Source of the DNA: Spirochaetaceae bacterium
GTDB taxonomy: Bacteria > Spirochaetota > Spirochaetia > Treponematales > Treponemataceae
DNA length: 64,000 nucleotides
Assembly: GCA_017618015.1 (NCBI GenBank)
Contig: JAFZVC010000025.1
Location: forward strand, 62,001-126,000
Reading direction: 5' to 3'
The first letter of the stretch is position 1; the number at the start of each line of letters is the position of its first letter. Below, in pieces: positions 59,928-64,000 of the stretch. The notes below the pieces were generated by a model. The model saw nothing but the letters and a program-made list of their open reading frames with translations, had not been told where the DNA came from and ran no database searches. The position numbers and the translations under genes are program-made.

Positions 59928-59984
59928 CGCCGCTTAAAGCGTGGTTTTAAGTGATACGAAGAGTTTTTGAGCGGCGCGTTTTTT
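59928..59984 (+). terminator. terminator between the ABC genes and gntR
   Basis: CGCCGCT (59928-59934) with AGCGGCG (59970-59976), then T6 at 59979-59984. The GntR ATG is 16 bases later. Confidence 0.8.
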
Positions 59985-60000
59985 GTTTAGTAGAGAAAAA

Positions 60001-60366
60001 ATGGATATAGTTTTGTCACAAAAAAGTGAAAAACCGATTTATACTCAGATTTACGAACAGATTGCCAGCCAGATAATGAGCGGCGAGGTCGCGGCTGGCG
60101 AAAAACTGCCGCCTATTCGCACTGTCGCGCTGAATCTACGGATAAGCGTTATTCCGGTAAAGCAGGCGTGGGATCAGCTTGAGCGCGAAGGGTTTATCTC
60201 CACGGCTGCTGGGCGCGGTACGTTCGTCAGCGAATTGGCGCATCACGAAATATCTGGAAAGAGGACGGCGGCGGCGGAAGAACTACTCGGAAAAGATGTT
60301 AAAACCTGCCGCGACATGGGCCTCTCCCTCGATGAAATCCTCGATATAGTCAAAAAGAGCTATTAA
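60001..60366 (+). CDS. GntR-family regulator, YtrA subfamily
   Basis: Start ATG 60001 (MDIVLSQKSEKPIYTQIYEQIASQI); 121 aa. It has the winged helix of GntR (GEKLPPIRTVALNLRISVIPVKQAWDQLEREGFISTAAGRGTFV) and only a short helical tail, the YtrA type. YtrA proteins repress ABC operons; this one lies behind the pump genes after a terminator, so it probably autoregulates via the 58231 operator. Shine-Dalgarno is weak (TAGAG). Confidence 0.9.
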   Translation: MDIVLSQKSEKPIYTQIYEQIASQIMSGEVAAGEKLPPIRTVALNLRISVIPVKQAWDQLEREGFISTAAGRGTFVSELAHHEISGKRTAAAEELLGKDVKTCRDMGLSLDEILDIVKKSY

Positions 60367-60396
60367 GACGGATGCCTATGTTATACATAGTGCGTA

Positions 60397-60463
60397 GACA
60401 ACATCTATACTAGCCACTGTTGAAGCCCATGGGGCTGAACCTGTGGCTAGTATAGATGTTGTC
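60397..60463. repeat. perfect 21-bp inverted repeat
   Basis: GACAACATCTATACTAGCCAC (60397-60417; 21 bases) has an exact complement at 60443-60463 with a 25-base loop containing GCCCATGGGGC. Weaker AGTGC/GCACT arms flank it. No T-run follows on either strand. It lies between converging genes. Confidence 0.85.
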
Positions 60464-60508
60464 GATAGCACTGTGAGAATATTGTATGTACGGACTTAAT
60501 AACTCTTA

Positions 60509-62200
60509 CTACTGCTGTGAATAATACTCTTCCAGCCTGGGGCGCGCCGAAACGTAATACTTCTGAAGTTGCCCGTCGAAGTGCTTTCCAAAGCCTTCCG
60601 TCATAATTTCATCAGCTTGCGAAAAACTCATGCTTTCCTTATAAACACGCTTACTTACAAGCGCGTCGTACACGTCCGCCACCGCCATAATCCGCGCTTC
60701 AAGCGGAATGTCTGTACCCTTAAGCCCGCGCGGATAACCGGAGCCGTCCCATCTTTCATGGTGATAGTGCGCCACATTCTCCGCAAGCCGATGAAACGCA
60801 TAATCATCCGTATCTTTAAGAATCTCGTGTACGATGTGCGCACCTTCTTCCGCATGGGTTTTCATCTCTGTGAATTCATCCGGCGTAAACTTACCCGGTT
60901 TCCTTAGAATCGCGTCATTAACAGCGATTTTTCCAAGATCGTGCATAGGTGCGGCTTTTATTATGTTGTGGCAGAACTCCGGCGTAAGCGTGAGCGAGCT
61001 TTGCTTATCCTTCAGAATCTCGTCTATCAGAATCTTTACGACGTCGCTCGTCCGTTTGATGTGCCCGCCCGTCGAGTTGTCGCGGCTTTCAACCATCGTT
61101 GCCATACCAAGGATAAGCTGATCGTGCATCTCTACAATATGCTTTGTCTTTTCCGCAACTTCATTCCGAAGCTTGTCGTTAAAGTCGTCAATCAGCGCAA
61201 TGTACTTCTGGTCTTTTGTGTCGTCCTGTATGTAAAGCAAAAATCCACGATGTTTGTGCCCGTCGAAAAGACGGCTTATATCAGTCTGATATATCTTGTC
61301 GCCAACTTCCGTGTAAAAGCTTTTTTTCGACTCGTCGGCAATAAAATCATTTATCTTTGAAATTATCTTTTCTTTTATTTCAGGATTTTTAGCCGCACAG
61401 CTGTCTATTGTGAGCGTCGCGAGCGCGGGGAAAACTTTTTTCGCAATATCGTTGCTTCCAAGAAAGTTGAACTTTTTGTCGAACGAAGCAAAACCTGTTA
61501 CGCCGTTTTTTATTATCGTGTCTATCGCAGTATCCGAAACGTCATAGAGCGCTATCCGCTTTATAATGAACAGAAGCAGGATTTCATCGATTATGTACGA
61601 AATCGGTAGGAGTTCCAGGGTGTTGGAAATAAGCCTTCCTCCAAAAAACAGCACGATTGTCGAGGCTTCGCAAAACATCAGCATTGCAAGAATTCTGTTT
61701 GAAACGTCTTTCCTGTGTTTAACGCTGTAAATCGTAACTATAATAGATATAACAAGATATACGGCTATATGAAGATAGTATAGCGTGTGAAAAGGTCCGT
61801 ACTGCTTTATTATGCGAAACTGATTTCCCACTTGCTGAACGTCTATTCCCCTGTAGAATAATGTGTTTTTGCCTATCATCAGGGTTGTTCCAAAAAAAAC
61901 GGTTGTTATGAAAATGAATGCGAACCGTACCCATCGTTTTAAGTTCAAGTTACACAGCTCAAAAATTGCGAAAAGGATAAAAAGTATAAGGTACGATGAA
62001 CCAAGATATGTGATTTTTATGCCGAGTATTGCTTCACCGACATTCTGAGCTTTCACCTGGTAAAGAGTGCCCAAGCATGCGATTGGGACGAATGCAAATA
62101 TCAGCGTAAAAACAACTGGAAAGTGTTTATGCCAGATTAAAGCATAGAAGCCCATTAACGCTAGTGAAACGATGAAGCAAGTGTTGTAAAACATTTCCAT
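60509..62200 (-). CDS. HD-GYP domain receptor with N-terminal 7TM
   Basis: The 563-aa protein has about seven N-terminal membrane helices (residues 1-215) resembling the histidine-kinase 7TM sensor, a PAS-like stretch (about 225-330), a coiled linker and an HD-GYP domain (about 350-555) with GGHIKRTSDVV, HDLGKI near 418, HHERWDGSGYPRG near 488 and ARIMAVADVYDAL. HD-GYP proteins cleave cyclic di-GMP. All key residues are present, so it is likely active. Single gene; leaderless start predicted. Confidence 0.94.
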   Translation of the reverse strand: MEMFYNTCFIVSLALMGFYALIWHKHFPVVFTLIFAFVPIACLGTLYQVKAQNVGEAILGIKITYLGSSYLILFILFAIFELCNLNLKRWVRFAFIFITTVFFGTTLMIGKNTLFYRGIDVQQVGNQFRIIKQYGPFHTLYYLHIAVYLVISIIVTIYSVKHRKDVSNRILAMLMFCEASTIVLFFGGRLISNTLELLPISYIIDEILLLFIIKRIALYDVSDTAIDTIIKNGVTGFASFDKKFNFLGSNDIAKKVFPALATLTIDSCAAKNPEIKEKIISKINDFIADESKKSFYTEVGDKIYQTDISRLFDGHKHRGFLLYIQDDTKDQKYIALIDDFNDKLRNEVAEKTKHIVEMHDQLILGMATMVESRDNSTGGHIKRTSDVVKILIDEILKDKQSSLTLTPEFCHNIIKAAPMHDLGKIAVNDAILRKPGKFTPDEFTEMKTHAEEGAHIVHEILKDTDDYAFHRLAENVAHYHHERWDGSGYPRGLKGTDIPLEARIMAVADVYDALVSKRVYKESMSFSQADEIMTEGFGKHFDGQLQKYYVSARPRLEEYYSQQ

Positions 62201-62238
62201 AATGAGTTAATTATAAATCAAAAAAGGGCGCGCCGCAA
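62201..62238 (-). promoter_or_regulatory. HD-GYP gene promoter, predicted leaderless
   Basis: Minus strand TTGCGG (62233-62238), 17-bp spacer, TATAAT (62210-62215), 9 bases to the ATG. The -35 overlaps a GCAAC/GTTGC stem of a possible terminator for the TPM gene. Confidence 0.65.
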
Positions 62239-62256
62239 CTAAAGTTGCATCGGCTC

Positions 62257-63105
62257 TCACCACTTGCCGCTTGCTCCTCCGCCACTTGTGCGTCCACCGC
62301 CCCCAGAACGGAATGAGCTGGAAGAGCCCCTTGATGAACTGCCATAAGAACGTGATGAGCCGCCACGATACGAGCCTATTCCATGATATGACGATATATT
62401 GCCTTTGCCTTTGAGTAAGCGTACGACTATATAAATTACTATGATTATCGCTAAGGTTAACCAAGATTCGTCTGTCTCTTCTTCTTCAGCGTCCGTCCCC
62501 GATACGGAAACAAGCGAATCATCCTGAGTGATTATGCCCGCCATGTTTTTTACGGCGCTGATTATTCCCTCGCCCTGTTTTCCTTCCCTGAATGCCGGAG
62601 TAAGTACATCGCGGATGATTTTGCCGCACATTACATCGGTAAGTACACCTTCCGTGCCGTCACCTGTAGTGATATCGAGCGTTCTGTCGTTCCATGCGAC
62701 CGTCAGCAACGCGCCGTTATCCACGCCTTTTTGCCCAAGCTGCCATTTTTCAAACTGGCGTACCGCAAAATCGTGGATTGGCTCGCCATCGGTGGACGGC
62801 ACGGTCAATACCGCTATCTGGACGCTTGTTTCATCATTCAGTTTTAAAAGATAATCCTTCAGCGTGGCGCGCTCATTTGAAGAAAGCACTCCGGCGGCGT
62901 CAACCACAAAACTGCCTGTCCATTCGTACAAGCCGTTTTTGTCTTTGCTGAAAGTTTGTTGAGTTTCTTCCTGCCGTGCCGCCTCTAGCCTCGGCTTAAG
63001 ATTAACAGGCGGCATTGTGCTTAGGTCTTGCGTTGCAGATGCCAGAGGAACTGTGAATGTAAGCAGAATCAGTACTGCGGCAAAAACAAAACGCTTTCTT
63101 ATCAT
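62257..63105 (-). CDS. TPM-domain (YgcG-like) membrane protein
   Basis: The 282-aa protein has a signal peptide, a TPM domain (about 60-195: FVVDAAGVLSSNERATLKDYLLKLN; GQKGVDNGALLTVAWNDRTLDITTGDGTEG), a membrane helix (about 218-237) and a Ser/Gly-rich tail (SSRGSSSSFRSGGGG). TPM proteins usually pair with LemA, as here, the LemA gene lying 15 bases upstream. The role is envelope-related but unproven. Confidence 0.9.
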   Translation of the reverse strand: MIRKRFVFAAVLILLTFTVPLASATQDLSTMPPVNLKPRLEAARQEETQQTFSKDKNGLYEWTGSFVVDAAGVLSSNERATLKDYLLKLNDETSVQIAVLTVPSTDGEPIHDFAVRQFEKWQLGQKGVDNGALLTVAWNDRTLDITTGDGTEGVLTDVMCGKIIRDVLTPAFREGKQGEGIISAVKNMAGIITQDDSLVSVSGTDAEEEETDESWLTLAIIIVIYIVVRLLKGKGNISSYHGIGSYRGGSSRSYGSSSRGSSSSFRSGGGGRTSGGGASGKW

Positions 63106-63120
63106 CGATTCAGTGTTTCC

Positions 63121-63732
63121 TTAAAACTCCAAATCCATTGCGCCGACAGGTTTTGTAACGTCTATGTCCATTTGGAACATGACTTTTTTAGTGTAACCGG
63201 CTTTTTCTGCAATCAGTTTTCCGGGGAAACTAAGAATGTAAGTGTTGTATTCTTTTACTGCACTGTTGTAGCGTGTCTGGGCGACCGTTATGCGGTTGTT
63301 CGCGCCCTCAATCTCGTCCATCAGCTGAAAAAACTGATCCGGGAACTTAAAATCCGGGTATTTTTCGGTGATTACGAGCAGTCTTCCTATGCCTTGGTTA
63401 AGCTCGTCCTGTGCTTTCAGGAAGCGTGCCATCTGATCCTGGTCAGAAAGAACGCTCGCGTCAAGTTTTATCTGTCCGGCGACACTGGCACGCTGCTCGA
63501 CAACTTCAACCATTGCTTGTATTTCGGCGTTTTTGGACGCTTTTACAACCTGAAGAAGCTCCGGTATGCGTCGCATTTTGTTGTCGTACTGTGTCGCGAT
63601 ATTGCTCTGTGCTTCCTCTACGTTTTGATCGAGTGCTACAATCTTGTTCTCGATTAAAAAACAACCTGACAAACTAAAGCATGATACCAAAATAAATATT
63701 GCGCAAAGCGCGATGTGTGATTTCTTTGTCAT
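63121..63732 (-). CDS. lemA: LemA-family lipoprotein
   Basis: The start is ATG 63732 (MTKKSHIALCAIFIL) behind AAGGAG. The 203-aa product has a lipobox (SLSGC) and LemA helices: IVALDQNVEEAQSNIATQYDNKMRRIPELLQVV, EVVEQRASVAGQIKLD and TQRYN-like TRYNSAVKEYNTYILSFPG. LemA and TPM genes form a common pair of unclear function. First gene of the pair. Confidence 0.92.
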   Translation of the reverse strand: MTKKSHIALCAIFILVSCFSLSGCFLIENKIVALDQNVEEAQSNIATQYDNKMRRIPELLQVVKASKNAEIQAMVEVVEQRASVAGQIKLDASVLSDQDQMARFLKAQDELNQGIGRLLVITEKYPDFKFPDQFFQLMDEIEGANNRITVAQTRYNSAVKEYNTYILSFPGKLIAEKAGYTKKVMFQMDIDVTKPVGAMDLEF

Positions 63733-63819
63733 CTGTTTCTCCTTAATCCGTTGCTGCTGCAATCCGAGTCTTGCTGTCGAAATGTTATCAAATAATCCAT
63801 ATGTTGTAAATGAACTAAG

Positions 63820-64000
63820 TTATTCGCTCTGCGCCGTGCGAAGTTTGTAGTATTCGCCCTGCTTTGCCATAAGCTCGTCATGCGTTCCGGTTTCTGTAAT
63901 GCCGTGTTCATTCACGACCGCGATTTTGTCCGCGTTCTTTATTGTGGAAAGCCGGTGCGCAATTACGAGCGTCGTGCGTCCTTTTGAAAGCTCGTCAAAG
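63820..64000 (-). CDS. C-terminal end of an ABC exporter (MsbA/LmrA type), partial
   Basis: The stop is TAA at 63820; the frame is open to the right edge and its start lies outside. The 59 visible codons read as the nucleotide-binding end: [25 protein letters not shown], then [17 protein letters not shown]. It is a classic fused-permease ABC exporter end. Not a short independent ORF. Confidence 0.9.
   Translation of the reverse strand, partial: FDELSKGRTTLVIAHRLSTIKNADKIAVVNEHGITETGTHDELMAKQGEYYKLRTAQSE

Noticed and set aside
63729-63911. 60-codon minus-strand ORF at the right edge
   Set aside because: The real frame here is the end of an ABC exporter; this ORF overlaps it in another frame.

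Overview
The window reads as a chromosomal segment of a host-associated Treponema-type spirochaete. The evidence is a giant SpiroCoCo-like coiled-coil protein at the left edge, a carD-ispDF pair, a fused IspDF enzyme, a full moxR/DUF58/Bat operon, an HD-GYP receptor, many small spirochaete-style lipoproteins, and several proteins I can place in no broad family. It is dense, single-copy and chromosome-like. I see no rRNA, tRNA, CRISPR array, insertion sequence or prophage.

Layout. 1-5.9 kb: SpiroCoCo protein (+), then converging ispDF and carD (-). 6-8 kb: a repeat-bearing lipoprotein and a beta-helix-like surface protein behind a leader with a terminator. 8-15.2 kb (-): uvrB, an MBL-fold hydrolase, an unknown 470-aa protein, an OppA-like binding protein, and an OmpA-domain protein. 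15.3-19.4 kb (-): polyamine transporter potABCD. 19.5-24.3 kb: ferredoxin-type aldo/keto reductase, a 183-bp palindrome, small proteins, a sugar-type binding lipoprotein and a PLP aminotransferase. 24.4-31.8 kb (+): moxR, DUF58, a BatD-side partner, batA, batB-TPR, batD and smr, tightly overlapped. 31.9-33.5 kb: J-domain protein, infA, DksA-like protein. 33.5-37.7 kb (-): response regulator, soluble hybrid kinase with HPt, PHP phosphatase. 37.9-43.3 kb: DJ-1 protein, C39-like peptidase, MgtC, ackA, XRE-cupin regulator and an unknown partner. 43.4-49.3 kb is the accessory stretch: VWA protein, a retropepsin-like/small-protein pair between 11-bp direct repeats, a BspA-like repeat lipoprotein, an array of four hairpins, a DUF3791/DUF3990/70-aa module and two exported proteins. 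49.6-64 kb: carB, a 1697-aa DUF4011-type helicase-nuclease, an ABC exporter with a YtrA-like GntR regulator and visible operator, an HD-GYP receptor, TPM and LemA proteins, and the end of an ABC exporter.

Two gene-expression patterns recur. First, at least eight genes (carD, uvrB, the aldo/keto reductase, the aminotransferase, the response regulator, the DUF3791 gene, the 48.6-kb exported protein and the HD-GYP gene) have a good -10 box ending only 6-9 bases before the start codon and no Shine-Dalgarno, so they look leaderless; genes inside operons and many others have clear Shine-Dalgarno sites. Second, several genes (6264, 15196, 53076, 60001) start 16-32 bases after a strong hairpin plus T-run, leaving little or no room for a promoter between, which suggests attenuated or read-through expression.

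The most interesting accessory loci are the DUF3791/DUF3990/small-protein module (toxin-antitoxin-like), the retropepsin pair between direct repeats, and the hairpin-cluster elements in the 44-50 kb intergenic regions. All function calls come from reading the translated sequences without database searches. Numbers given for spacing were counted by hand.
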